Assembly: GCF_900111405.1 (NCBI RefSeq)
Contig: NZ_FOHJ01000003.1
Coordinates: 248,001 to 312,000 of the forward strand
Direction: 5' to 3'
DNA from: Salinibacillus kushneri
GTDB lineage: Bacteria > Bacillota > Bacilli > Bacillales > Alkalibacillaceae
Length of the DNA stretch: 64,000 nt
This document shows positions 43,889 through 52,575 of this stretch, piece by piece. Position 1 is the first letter of the stretch. Each line of letters opens with the position of its first letter. Position numbers and translations under genes: made by a program. The notes under the pieces were generated by a model. That model was not told the DNA's origin. It saw nothing but the letters and a program-made list of their open reading frames with translations, and did not search any database.

Positions 43889-44545
43889 ATGGACATAAGA
43901 TGGGATATCATCAAGGAGTATTTGCCTTTTTTCCTTGATGGGACATTACTGACAATCGCAATTTCATTAGCCGGGATTTTCTTAGGAGTTCTAATCGGTT
44001 TATTTATAGCATTAGGAAGAATGGCCCCAAACAAGCTCATTCGATTTCCGTTTCTGACCTATATCAACTGTTTACGAGGGACACCTGTATTAGTTCAGCT
44101 GTTTATTTTCCACTTCGCTGTAATGCCTGCAGTTTATCCTGATGGTACAGCAGTGGCCTCAGCCATTGTAACCCTAAGTCTGAATTCATCTGCTTATGTA
44201 GCTGAAATCTTTAGAGCCGGTATTCAGTCGATTGATAAGGGGCAGATGGAAGCATCCAGGTCACTAGGGATGTCAAAGGTTCAGACGATGAGGCATGTTA
44301 TATTGCCTCAGGCGGTACGTCGTATGATTCCACCACTTGGCAATGAATTCATTACGCTCATCAAAGAATCATCATTGGCATCTGTCATTGCAGCCAAAGA
44401 GCTAATGTACTGGGGTGATGCAGCAGTTGGCGAGCATTATGTGGTGTGGGAGCCATACATTACGGTAGCCATCATTTATTTAATCATCGTTTTAGGCCTG
44501 TCTTATGTCCTGCAGGTAGTAGAGAGAAAATGGGTTCAAATATAA
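43889..44545 (+). CDS. Amino-acid ABC transporter permease (HisM/GlnP type)
   Basis: 218 residues behind AAGGAGGAGC, about five helices. The EAA loop reads GQMEASRSLGMSKVQTMRHV with LPQAVRRMIPPLGNEFITLI. It forms the channel with the binding protein 57 nt upstream. No ATPase gene follows: the next features are a terminator and ywdI. The ATPase must come from elsewhere in the genome, or be shared with another system such as EhuA. Confidence 0.88.
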   Translation: MDIRWDIIKEYLPFFLDGTLLTIAISLAGIFLGVLIGLFIALGRMAPNKLIRFPFLTYINCLRGTPVLVQLFIFHFAVMPAVYPDGTAVASAIVTLSLNSSAYVAEIFRAGIQSIDKGQMEASRSLGMSKVQTMRHVILPQAVRRMIPPLGNEFITLIKESSLASVIAAKELMYWGDAAVGEHYVVWEPYITVAIIYLIIVLGLSYVLQVVERKWVQI

Positions 44546-44586
44546 TGATAGATATTTTAAAAAGTCTCAGGGAAAATCTAAGGGGT

Positions 44587-44626
44587 CCGGGCTCTTCAGT
44601 TAAAGGAAGAGTGCCGGGCTTTTTTT
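44587..44626 (+). terminator. Terminator after the permease gene
   Basis: CCGG and CTCTTC pair with GAAGAG and CCGG, followed by a run of seven T. It closes the two-gene ABC unit and separates it from ywdI. Confidence 0.85.
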
Positions 44627-44769
44627 GGTGATTTCTGTGGTTAGCTAAAAAGGTTTTCAAGCTTTTACATAAAGAATACTGGAAGTCTTAGCAGCCAGTA
44701 GTAAGGAATGCACCTTCTATCCTAATCATGTTATAATAACAATCACATTTACATAAAGGAGGCGAAGGC

Positions 44770-45081
44770 ATGCCTGTCCCTGATCGGAAAGTTTTACAGA
44801 AGATGCTAAATGAAGTTCAGCAAGCAATGGATAACGCTCATGATCCAAGTAAAATGAAAGAACACATAAAATCCGTTCGTTTACTAACGGATTTGTTTAT
44901 AGATGAGGAAACAACAACAAGTGAAACAGAGGTTATGCTAAAACTCACTCAGGAGCAAAATCATAAGCGTTCATCGCATCAGGTTTATAATCCCGGAACA
45001 TCATCACCATCATCTCCAGGGCATCAGAGAGAATCAATTGATCATGATGATGCGAACGGGGACTCGATATTTGATTTTTAA
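44770..45081 (+). CDS. ywdI: YwdI-like protein (DUF5327)
   Basis: 103 residues behind AAAGGAGGCG. Helical N-terminal half (VLQKMLNEVQQAMDNAHD, then KEHIKSVRLLTDLFID) and a disordered Ser/Pro/His-rich C-terminus. Size, sequence style and position directly before the ywdK homologue match YwdI of B. subtilis. Function unknown. Confidence 0.78.
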   Translation: MPVPDRKVLQKMLNEVQQAMDNAHDPSKMKEHIKSVRLLTDLFIDEETTTSETEVMLKLTQEQNHKRSSHQVYNPGTSSPSSPGHQRESIDHDDANGDSIFDF

Positions 45082-45116
45082 AATAAGCAAATAAACAAGC
45101 AAGGGGAGGATAAGAT

Positions 45117-45485
45117 ATGAAACTATTTCTCGTTTTAGGCGCATTAAATGGTTTTCTTGCTGTTGCTCTAGGTGCATTTGGAGCTCATGGACTGGAAGGA
45201 AGATTGAGCGAAAAAATGCTTAGTACATGGGATAAAGCTGTTACCTATCAAATGTTTCATACGATGGCATTATTCGTAACAGCTCTGGTTGCAATGAAAG
45301 TGAATCAAGGACCACTACAAAGTGCAGGCTGGTTTTTCTTTATTGGTATTCTTTTATTTTCCGGCAGTTTATATATTTACTCTACAACAAGTGTAAAACT
45401 ATTTGCCATGATTACACCTCTTGGAGGCGTTTCGTTCTTAATTGGATGGATCCTTTTAGGTTACGCTATGATCAAATATCTGTAA
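45117..45485 (+). CDS. ywdK: DUF423 membrane protein YwdK
   Basis: 122 residues behind AAGGGGAGG, four predicted helices. LNGFLAVALGAFGAHGLEGR, the TYQMFHTMALF block and ITPLGGVSFLIGWILLG are the DUF423 signature. Function unknown; the family is widespread in bacteria. It is 35 nt from ywdI and probably co-transcribed with it. Confidence 0.9.
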   Translation: MKLFLVLGALNGFLAVALGAFGAHGLEGRLSEKMLSTWDKAVTYQMFHTMALFVTALVAMKVNQGPLQSAGWFFFIGILLFSGSLYIYSTTSVKLFAMITPLGGVSFLIGWILLGYAMIKYL

Positions 45486-45491
45486 GTATTT

Positions 45492-45737
45492 TTAAAAGTA
45501 AAAGAGAGTCGTTAAGAGAAAAATTAACAAAGCACGGATTAGCTGCTGGTAAAAATCAGCTTGTTCATTTCGAATATGGTGCCCCAAACCATCAAAAATA
45601 AAGCTTAGAGAAAGAGAGTAAAAAGCAAGTAAGTATAATAGCTGTATTTGTTGCCAGACAGCAACTACTGCAAGCAAAATACAGGCTAATAAGGTCATAT
45701 ACTGATATTGAAAATACTTTTCAGATTTATGTTTCAT
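45492..45737 (-). CDS. Small membrane protein, unknown
   Basis: 81 residues from the ATG at 45737 (AAGGAAG upstream). Two or three hydrophobic segments (YMTLLACILLAVVAVWQQ; LLYLLAFYSLSLSFIFDGL; LIRALLIFLLTTLFYF) with a short basic N-terminus. It converges on ywdK with only 6 nt between stops. No family recognised; similar short membrane proteins are found at this locus in related Bacillaceae, which is recollection, not a search. Confidence 0.6.
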   Translation of the reverse strand: MKHKSEKYFQYQYMTLLACILLAVVAVWQQIQLLYLLAFYSLSLSFIFDGLGHHIRNEQADFYQQLIRALLIFLLTTLFYF

Positions 45738-45793
45738 CCTGGACTTCCTTTCGAACAAGAACTATATTTTGCTCTTTCCTAAAAATATAAAGC

Positions 45794-45833
45794 AAAATCC
45801 CTTGTCGTAATCATGCCAAGACAAGGGATTTTT
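45794..45833 (-). terminator. Terminator of gerQ
   Basis: AAAATCCCTTGTC/GACAAGGGATTTT, a 13-bp stem with T tracts on both strands. It lies 27 nt after the gerQ stop in minus-strand reading. Confidence 0.82.
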
Positions 45834-45860
45834 ATGACGGTTCCTTGTTTAAATGCTCAA

Positions 45861-46433
45861 TTAACCAAATGGATACTGGTAATTTAATTCTTCATCAAAC
45901 GTGACATAATCCAGATAAATCATTAGGAGGAGGTAACGTCTTCCTGTTTCTGGATCGCTTAACACAATGTGATCACGTCCTGCTGCTTCCAGAATGCCTT
46001 TAAATACTTTTGCATTCCACTGTTCATTATTCTCAAAGGTCATGTAAACAGTCGCCATTTTCCCTCTGTTTAAACGCAAAATATTTTCAATGTAGGATTC
46101 TTCTTCACCCGGAACCCCATTTCCGACTCCTCCAGCCATAGGACCTCCCGATGGTGGCATTTGACCCATTTGTCCCATCTGACCTTGCACCATGCCAGGC
46201 ATTCCACCTTGCATCATACCTGGCATTCCGCCTTGCATACCAGGACCCATTCCTTCAGGCATACCTCCTTGTGGCATACCACCTTGAAAACCAGGACCTT
46301 GAGGTGGCTGCTGACCCCCCTGGAATGGTGCGCTTGGGGATGGATAAAATGGCGCTTGCTGCTGTGGCACCTGACCTTGCTGACCTTGACTACCGTCTGG
46401 GGACATACCATAAGATGGTTGTTCTTCCGCCAT
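45861..46433 (-). CDS. gerQ: Spore coat protein GerQ
   Basis: 190 residues from the ATG at 46433; the GTG 12 nt upstream abuts AAAGGA too closely. The N-terminal ~105 residues are Gly/Gln/Met/Pro-rich with repeats of the type GGMPGMMQGGMPGM, and the C-terminal ~85 (YIENILRLNRGKMATVYMTF, LSDPETGRRYLLLMIYLDYV) form the conserved GerQ domain. GerQ is a transglutaminase-crosslinked coat protein needed to localise CwlJ; the cwlJ gene lies immediately upstream. The Met-rich repeats are longer than in B. subtilis. Confidence 0.93.
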   Translation of the reverse strand: MAEEQPSYGMSPDGSQGQQGQVPQQQAPFYPSPSAPFQGGQQPPQGPGFQGGMPQGGMPEGMGPGMQGGMPGMMQGGMPGMVQGQMGQMGQMPPSGGPMAGGVGNGVPGEEESYIENILRLNRGKMATVYMTFENNEQWNAKVFKGILEAAGRDHIVLSDPETGRRYLLLMIYLDYVTFDEELNYQYPFG

Positions 46434-46451
46434 TATGATGGACACTCCTTT

Positions 46452-46874
46452 CTAAAATATGTTTGGACATTCAGATTGTGTTGGAGCAAAGTAACAATGA
46501 GATTTATATCTACCTGTATTCCACTGCCCAAACCATTGTGCAGGACAGCTTCCTTCAGGTCGAAAAAACCATAATGAATTGGTTGCAGGATGCTCTCTGC
46601 GACCTCGTAATACTTTTAGCGCTAAATTAAGATCTTTATCCCTTGCTCTTTGATAAAAATAACTCCTTTGTGTTGCTTCAAATCCTCCTGGTGATTGAAA
46701 GACCATGCTTTCGATGTCACGAATATCGGTAAAATCGAGGCAGTCGGCACGTACCCGATTGACCCCTGTATTTCCTACCATGAGCATTCCCAGTTGGCCA
46801 TCACCCTCGGCTTCAGCACGCATGAGTCGGGCTAATAGTTTCTGGCCCTTTGCAGTAAAAGGAATAACTGCCAA
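46452..46874 (-). CDS. cwlJ: Spore cortex-lytic enzyme CwlJ
   Basis: 140 residues from a TTG at 46874 with GAGGTGAGGG upstream, matching the ~142 of B. subtilis CwlJ; longer frames have no site. LLARLMRAEAEGDGQLGM holds the catalytic Glu of the SleB/CwlJ hydrolase fold; GNTGVNRVRADC, FQSPGGFEATQ and TNSLWFFRPEG follow, and the tail is Cys-containing (KSHCYFAP). It hydrolyses cortex peptidoglycan during Ca-DPA-triggered germination and depends on GerQ, encoded next. Confidence 0.92.
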   Translation of the reverse strand: MAVIPFTAKGQKLLARLMRAEAEGDGQLGMLMVGNTGVNRVRADCLDFTDIRDIESMVFQSPGGFEATQRSYFYQRARDKDLNLALKVLRGRREHPATNSLWFFRPEGSCPAQWFGQWNTGRYKSHCYFAPTQSECPNIF

Positions 46875-47004
46875 ATCCCTCACCTCACTTAATCTGTGGT
46901 TCAGCCAGCAGGGGTTCCTCTTAGACAAATATCCTACTAGACATTACACCTCAGTCTATGTAATAAAATGGGTGAAAGTTACAGGAATTGCTCATTTTTC
47001 TTTT

Positions 47005-47206
47005 GGCTGTTTTCTAAAATATGGTTGTTTTTAATTAATTTTTTGATGGGAGAAAACACAAGCCGTTGTAATACACATAGATTCCGGCAGGAGACGTGAG
47101 ACAGGTGAGCCCCACAGCGCAGCGAGGAGGCTCACTGCTCACTAGCGGAAAGCGTAGTGTATTTAAACTGCGGCAGGGAAAAGCAACAGAAAATGTGAAA
47201 ACAGCC
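47005..47206 (+). repeat. MITE-like repeat, family B, copy 4 (best preserved)
   Basis: 202 bp between GGCTGTTTTCTAAAA at 47005 and GAAAACAGCC at 47197-47206, so with terminal inverted repeats. The interior includes GACAGGTGAGCCCCAC, GAGGAGGCTCACTGCTCAC, GCGGAAAGCGTAGTGTATT and TGCGGCAGGGAAAAGCAACA. It separates cwlJ from the hemQ terminator and has no coding capacity. Confidence 0.75.
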
Positions 47207-47283
47207 TTTCTTTTTAAATATATATGCTGCTTTTGATGGGATATGTGTGAAGTTTTAAGGGGGATTAACAGAAATCTGCGCGC

Positions 47284-47322
47284 AAAAAATCCCTTGCCAG
47301 CATTCGAAACTGACAAGGGATT
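47284..47322 (-). terminator. Terminator of hemQ
   Basis: On the minus strand AATCCCTTGTCAG pairs with CTGGCAAGGGATT, followed by TTTT. Confidence 0.85.
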
Positions 47323-47346
47323 GCTTTTGGCTAATCTTTTATGATT

Positions 47347-48093
47347 TTAAACTTCAAGTAAAGGCACGATATCTTCATAGGTTTTACGCTTTCCAATATA
47401 GAAGGAGCCAAACTCTGCAAAGCGTGCACTTACTTCATCGAAACGCATTTCATAAACAAGCTTCTTAAATTGAAGTACGTCTTTTGCAAATAATGTTACG
47501 CCCCATTCCCAGTCATCAAAGCCAATCGACCCTGTAATAATCTGGCGGACTTTCCCTGCATATTTACGTCCTGTCATGCCATGCTCATACATAAGCTTGC
47601 CTCTCTCTTCCATGGACAGGCTGTACCAATTATCATTGACCTCACGGCGCTTGTCCATTGGATAGAAGCATACATACTCCCAATTCTTAGGGAGAATAGG
47701 TTTCAATCGGGACTGGATAGCTGGGTCTGTTTCTGGATCCTTATCTTTCGCCATATAAGTGGATAATTCAACAACAGATACATAGGAGTAGGTTGGATTA
47801 GTAAATTCAGCAAATTTCGTTTTATTGAATTCAATCTCTAATTCATTTAATTCATCCATTGTAGGTCTCACGTGCATAAATAATAAATCAGCTTTTTGAC
47901 CTACGATGGAATAAACCCCGTAGCTGCCATTTTTGTTGCTGTCTATTTCATCCCATTTGGCGTATAAGTTTTTCAATTCCTCTAAAGCTTCTTCACGAAT
48001 ATTGGAAGGTGCCTTCTTCCACTCAGCCCAGTTAATGGTGCGGAAATCATGAAGACAATACCATCCATCTAAGGTTTCTACTGCTTCAGCCAT
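47347..48093 (-). CDS. hemQ: Coproheme decarboxylase (ChdC/HemQ)
   Basis: 248 residues behind AAAGGAGCG, full length for Firmicutes. [19 protein letters not shown] opens the chlorite-dismutase-like fold; [30 protein letters not shown] and [19 protein letters not shown] with the proximal His and [18 protein letters not shown] are the HemQ hallmarks. It catalyses the last step of the coproporphyrin-dependent haem pathway. It is divergent from pta, as ywfI is in B. subtilis. Confidence 0.95.
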   Translation of the reverse strand: MAEAVETLDGWYCLHDFRTINWAEWKKAPSNIREEALEELKNLYAKWDEIDSNKNGSYGVYSIVGQKADLLFMHVRPTMDELNELEIEFNKTKFAEFTNPTYSYVSVVELSTYMAKDKDPETDPAIQSRLKPILPKNWEYVCFYPMDKRREVNDNWYSLSMEERGKLMYEHGMTGRKYAGKVRQIITGSIGFDDWEWGVTLFAKDVLQFKKLVYEMRFDEVSARFAEFGSFYIGKRKTYEDIVPLLEV

Positions 48094-48324
48094 ATTTCAT
48101 CGCTCCTTTAAACGTACAAGTTTTCTTTTCGAGTATACTATATCATAACTTTAATGCTTAAATGGAAACAAAAAGCTCGTAAAATCGACAATTATGTTGC
48201 AATTTTGCTTATAAGGATAAAGGAGTTTTGGAAAGGGAAAAGTAGTGTGAGCCATTCTATGATTTTCAATAATACAGGTAGTGGTGTACAATATATAACA
48301 GGTTATGATTTAGGAGGGTAAACT

Positions 48325-49299
48325 ATGAGTGGATTATTTACAGGTTTAAAAGAAAAGTTACATAATAGAGATGTAAAAATCGTTCTTCCGGAAGCATCTG
48401 ATGAGCGTATTGTAGAAGCAGCAAGCAAACTTTCTAAAGAGGACTCCGTAACCCCTGTACTAATCGGTGATGAAGAAGAAGTGAAACAGAAGGCAACGCA
48501 ATTAGGAGTTCAAGTTGATCAATGTCAAATCATGAATCCAAATACCTATGACCGATTTGATGATATGGTTCAGGCATTTGTAGATAGAAGAAAAGGGAAA
48601 GCTACAGAAGAGGAAGCCAGAAAGATTCTTAAAGACGAAAATTACTTTGGCACGATGCTTGTTTATATGAATGAAGCTAATGGACTTGTAAGTGGAGCGG
48701 CTCATTCTACAGCTGATACAGTGCGACCTGCACTCCAAATTATAAAAACAAAACCAGGCGTGAAGAAAACCTCTGGTGTATTTATCATGGTTCGTGATGA
48801 AGAGAAGTATGTGTTTGCAGATTGTGCCATAAACATTGCACCAAATAGTGAAGATTTAGCTGAAATTGCAGTAGAGAGTGCTGAAACTGCACATCTGTTT
48901 GACATTGATCCACGTGTAGCCATGTTAAGCTTTTCAACGAAAGGATCCGCAAAATCTGAAGAAACGGAAAAAGTAGAACAGGCTATTGACATTGCCAAAG
49001 AAAAGAACAGGGAGCTTGTTATTGATGGGGAATTCCAATTTGATGCGGCCTTTGTACCATCAGTTGCTCAAAAAAAAGCTCCAGATTCACCCATACAGGG
49101 CGATGCAAATACGTTTATTTTCCCTAGCCTGGAAGCAGGAAACATTGGATATAAGATTGCCCAAAGGTTAGGCAACTTTGATGCAGTTGGTCCTATTCTT
49201 CAGGGCTTAAACCAGCCCGTGAATGACCTTTCTAGAGGGTGTTCTGCTGATGATGTGTATAAGCTTTCCATCATTACAGCTGCTCAGTCCCTAGCATAA
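48325..49299 (+). CDS. pta: Phosphate acetyltransferase
   Basis: 324 residues behind TAGGAGGG, the short single-domain form of Bacillus. IVLPEASDERIVEAASKL, LVSGAAHSTADTVRPALQII, PRVAMLSFSTKGSA and FIFPSLEAGNIGYKIAQRL are diagnostic. It interconverts acetyl-CoA and acetyl phosphate. In B. subtilis it is CcpA-activated; no strong cre is seen here. Confidence 0.96.
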   Translation: MSGLFTGLKEKLHNRDVKIVLPEASDERIVEAASKLSKEDSVTPVLIGDEEEVKQKATQLGVQVDQCQIMNPNTYDRFDDMVQAFVDRRKGKATEEEARKILKDENYFGTMLVYMNEANGLVSGAAHSTADTVRPALQIIKTKPGVKKTSGVFIMVRDEEKYVFADCAINIAPNSEDLAEIAVESAETAHLFDIDPRVAMLSFSTKGSAKSEETEKVEQAIDIAKEKNRELVIDGEFQFDAAFVPSVAQKKAPDSPIQGDANTFIFPSLEAGNIGYKIAQRLGNFDAVGPILQGLNQPVNDLSRGCSADDVYKLSIITAAQSLA

Positions 49300-49308
49300 T
49301 AAAAAAGT

Positions 49309-49345
49309 CAGGTGCAGTCAGATTTCGACAGGCACCTGTTTTTTT
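49309..49345 (+). terminator. Terminator of pta
   Basis: CAGGTGC/GCACCTG stem followed by seven T. Confidence 0.8.
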
Positions 49346-49443
49346 ATGTCTAAAAGTTTCGTTCTTCACCAAAGAACGTATATTTCCTTCCGCTATCCTC
49401 ATTTTTATGCAAAAAGCGACAATCTTTATAAAGTTAATCTTTA

Positions 49444-50271
49444 TCACAAAACCTTTTCATTCCTTGTTTCCATTTGTTTCATTCGTTTTGTATACCATTC
49501 TAATTCTTTTCCCTGTAAAGGCTGAGTTATGATGGAGGATGAAATTTCGTTTAATGTATATAAAATTTTATTTCGGACATCCGACACCTTTAACGGTTTT
49601 TTTAATAGCTCGCTTAAGGATGCCATCGTTTCAGGCTGTATCGCTGGATATTCATAGCTTACCTGTTCATTTTCCAGGGACTTGGTATAGAACTCTTTCA
49701 CAAGTTCAGCCCGTTCAGCTCCTGAGCCTTCAATACACATATAAATTTGTACAGCAGTTCCATTTTTTACGCGACGCTGGGAAATACCTGCAAATTTCCT
49801 TCCATTTACGCTAATATCATACTCTCCGGGACAATAAGAGCCCTTTACTTCATACACATCAAAGGCTTCTTCTTCCTCAGAAAACAAATATTCAATGAAG
49901 GATACCATCGCCTTATATCCCTCATGGATGCCTAACTTTTTCCCATCAGGAAAAATAAAGGTTAAATTGAGAACTCCCTGATCTAAAACAACGGCCAGTC
50001 CGCCTGAATTCCGAATAACAACATGATATCCAGCCTTTTGCAGGTACGAAATCCCTTTGTTTAAATGTGGTAAACGGCTGTCTGGAATGCCTAATACAAC
50101 TGTGCGGTCATGAACCCACAGCCGTGCTGTAAGTGGAGATAATTCACTGCTAATGGATAGACAAAGTGCATCATCTGTTGCAAAGGATTGCATGGCGGAA
50201 GTATTTATATTTAACGATTGATCAATAAATCGAATTTTGTCGAAATGTAACAATGGATGAAGATTATACAT
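49444..50271 (-). CDS. lipL: Octanoyl-[GcvH]:protein N-octanoyltransferase
   Basis: 275 residues behind AAAGGAGAAGC. RLPHLNKGISYLQKAGYHVV, the block RNSGGLAVVLDQGVLNLTFI, GSYCPGEYDISVNGRKFAG with the catalytic Cys and the neighbouring Lys, and ISQRRVKNGTAVQIYM match LipL (YwfL). It moves octanoyl from GcvH to the E2 subunits of 2-oxoacid dehydrogenases in lipoic acid assembly. The pta-lipL neighbourhood is as in B. subtilis. Confidence 0.93.
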   Translation of the reverse strand: MYNLHPLLHFDKIRFIDQSLNINTSAMQSFATDDALCLSISSELSPLTARLWVHDRTVVLGIPDSRLPHLNKGISYLQKAGYHVVIRNSGGLAVVLDQGVLNLTFIFPDGKKLGIHEGYKAMVSFIEYLFSEEEEAFDVYEVKGSYCPGEYDISVNGRKFAGISQRRVKNGTAVQIYMCIEGSGAERAELVKEFYTKSLENEQVSYEYPAIQPETMASLSELLKKPLKVSDVRNKILYTLNEISSSIITQPLQGKELEWYTKRMKQMETRNEKVL

Positions 50272-50562
50272 GAAGCTTCTCCTTTACTAATCATAAGCTT
50301 TATTAATCTTGCTTATTATAGCATATTTGCTTATGTATTTGGTCTTGCCACGACTTCTGATCAGGTTGTGAGATGTCATCTACTATAGGCCTCCGTAAGT
50401 GGTGAATTCTGTTTGAACAGTCGCCTCCCGCTTTTCTGGATTTTTCGACATTCATGAATAAACCTTTTAAAAGTCAAGAGGTGTATTTTTTCGACATCTT
50501 TTATATAATAGAAAAAGTTAAACGTCATTTTACTTAATAGATAGTGAAAGACATCGGTTGAG

Positions 50563-50580
50563 GTATTTTGCGCAAAATAC
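50563..50580. promoter_or_regulatory. 18-bp perfect palindrome before ywfO
   Basis: GTATTTTGCGCAAAATAC is a perfect inverted repeat 25 nt upstream of the ywfO start. The rest of the 334-bp gap holds a possible -10 (TATAAT near 50505) and no gene. Operator function is inferred. Confidence 0.45.
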
Positions 50581-50605
50581 GTGTTTTGAAGAAGGGTTGG
50601 AATAA

Positions 50606-51901
50606 ATGGAATATCGAAACGAGCAGTTAGCTGAAGAGAAGGTGTTCAAAGATCCTGTTCATCGTTATGTCCATGTGCGGGATAAGGTGATTTGGGATTT
50701 AATTGGAACTCCGGAGTTTCAAAGATTAAGAAGAATTAAGCAGCTGGGAACGTCTTTTTATACCTTTCACGGTGCAGAGCATAGCCGTTTTAATCACTCT
50801 CTTGGAGTATATGAAATTGTTAGACGGATTTTAGAAAACTTTAAGGAACACCCCGATTGGAATGAAGAGGAGCGTCTATTATGTTTAACAGCAGGTCTGT
50901 TGCATGATTTAGGACATGGGCCCTTTTCCCATTCGTTTGAAAAGGTATTTGATTTAGATCATGAGGACTTCACCCGGGAGATTATCCTGGGAGATACTAA
51001 TGTGAACAACATTTTAAAACGTGTTCATCCTGATTTTCCCCAGGATGTAGCAGATGTAATCGGAAAAACGTATTCGAACAAGCTTGTGGTCAGCCTCATT
51101 TCCAGTCAGATTGATGCTGATCGAATGGATTATCTTCAACGCGACGCCTACTTTACAGGCGTTAGCTATGGCCATTTTGATATGGAACGCATACTCAGGG
51201 TTATGAGACCAATGGAAGATCAGGTAGTCATTAAGGCTACCGGAATGCATGCGGTTGAGGATTACATTATGAGTCGTTATCAAATGTATTGGCAGGTCTA
51301 TTTTCACCCTGTAACGAGAAGCTCTGAAGTGATACTGACAAAGATTTTACATCGTGCCCGTTATTTATATAAAAACAATTATTCCTTTAAGCTTCCTCCT
51401 TTACATTTTGAAACCTTTTTTGAAGGGAAGCCAACTTTAGAAGATTATTTAAAATTAGATGAATCGATCGTGTTATATTATTTTCAAATTTGGAAAGAGG
51501 AAGATGATGAAATTTTAAGTGATTTATGCAATCGATTTGTTAATCGACATCTGTTTAAGTATATAGAATTCAACCCTAATCACCAATTAGAACAATGGAT
51601 GGAGCTGCATAAGCTCTTTACAGAAGCTGGTATTAATCCTGATTATTATTTAGAAGTAGATTCCTCATCTGATTTACCCTATGATTTTTATCGCCCGGGA
51701 GAGGATGAAGAACGCCTGCCCATCCATTTACTTATGCAAAATGATGAGTTAAAGGAACTTTCCAGGCAATCGGAAATTGTCGAGGCAATTTCAGGGAAAA
51801 AGCGCACAGATCATAAATTATATTACCCTTCAGATTTTATTGAGGGATTAGCAGATAAAAGTCGAGTTAAAAAGCGAATTTTAGAGATTTTAGAAGGATA
51901 G
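50606..51901 (+). CDS. ywfO: HD-domain phosphohydrolase YwfO
   Basis: 431 residues behind AAGAAGGG. HSRFNHSLGVYEIVRRIL, LTAGLLHDLGHGPFSHSFE (HD pair) and SSQIDADRMDYLQRDAYFTG give the complete H...HD...D metal set of dNTP-triphosphohydrolase-like enzymes. B. subtilis YwfO homologues have nucleotide or (p)ppGpp-related hydrolase activity reported for relatives; substrate here is not proven. It is followed after 12 nt by ywgA, the conserved pair. Confidence 0.92.
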   Translation: MEYRNEQLAEEKVFKDPVHRYVHVRDKVIWDLIGTPEFQRLRRIKQLGTSFYTFHGAEHSRFNHSLGVYEIVRRILENFKEHPDWNEEERLLCLTAGLLHDLGHGPFSHSFEKVFDLDHEDFTREIILGDTNVNNILKRVHPDFPQDVADVIGKTYSNKLVVSLISSQIDADRMDYLQRDAYFTGVSYGHFDMERILRVMRPMEDQVVIKATGMHAVEDYIMSRYQMYWQVYFHPVTRSSEVILTKILHRARYLYKNNYSFKLPPLHFETFFEGKPTLEDYLKLDESIVLYYFQIWKEEDDEILSDLCNRFVNRHLFKYIEFNPNHQLEQWMELHKLFTEAGINPDYYLEVDSSSDLPYDFYRPGEDEERLPIHLLMQNDELKELSRQSEIVEAISGKKRTDHKLYYPSDFIEGLADKSRVKKRILEILEG

Positions 51902-51913
51902 GAGTTGACGTTT

Positions 51914-52414
51914 GTGTTACAGGATCATGCAAAGTTAGTTTCGTTTTTTTCTGAATGTCATGAACTCATCGGAAGAAAGAGACTGCAAAAGATGATTTAT
52001 ATCTTAAAAAAGTGTCATTTTCCATTTTCCGAACGTTATCAGTTTCACTTCTATGGACCTTATTCAGAAGAACTGACCTTACGCGTTCAGGAGCTGATTA
52101 ATCTAGGGTTTTTAGAAGAAGAAAAAGAGAAAAAGAGTGGCTATTATCAATATCGTTATTCCATTACAGATGAAGGACAAAAGTTTTTGACCCACTACAA
52201 TATAGAAATGCCTAACATGGATCAGTGGATAGAAAAAATGAAAGGGATGAGCTCAAGATTTTTGGAGCTTATTGCTACAATGCTGTATTTTGACAATCGC
52301 CCAAAGGAAGAGATTGAAGAAAAGGTTTTGTCCGTTAAAAAGAAACAAAATTATACACGTGAGGAACTTGAAAGAGCTTGGGCATTTATTGAGGAAATGA
52401 ATGTGAAGCATTAG
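51914..52414 (+). CDS. ywgA: YwgA family protein
   Basis: 166 residues from the GTG at 51914 with AGGAG 9 nt upstream; a TTG at 51905 is the alternative. IGRKRLQKMIYILKKCHFPF, FHFYGPYSEELTLRVQELI and QYRYSITDEGQKFL suggest a winged-helix-like domain of the YwgA/DUF4065-neighbour type. The C-terminal third is helical. Function unknown. It is translated with ywfO and ends at a strong terminator. Confidence 0.88.
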   Translation: MLQDHAKLVSFFSECHELIGRKRLQKMIYILKKCHFPFSERYQFHFYGPYSEELTLRVQELINLGFLEEEKEKKSGYYQYRYSITDEGQKFLTHYNIEMPNMDQWIEKMKGMSSRFLELIATMLYFDNRPKEEIEEKVLSVKKKQNYTREELERAWAFIEEMNVKH

Positions 52415-52426
52415 GTTTTATGGAAA

Positions 52427-52465
52427 GCATCATTCACCCGATGGGAGGTGGATGATGCTTTTTTT
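52427..52465 (+). terminator. Terminator of ywfO-ywgA
   Basis: GCATCAT/ATGATGC plus CACC/GGTG with seven T. Confidence 0.85.
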
Positions 52466-52575
52466 GGCTTAAGACTTTTTCATTAATGATTTATAAAATA
52501 TTTACATTATTCATACTATTTTGTATGATTTCTTTATGAGGTAAACAAAAAACGATTAGGAATAGAGGAAAAGCT

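Noticed and set aside
46150-46330. Repeat array in DNA around 46.2 kb
   Set aside because: It is the codon-level repeat of the Met/Gly/Pro-rich region of gerQ, not an intergenic array; the plus-strand ORFs there are shadows.
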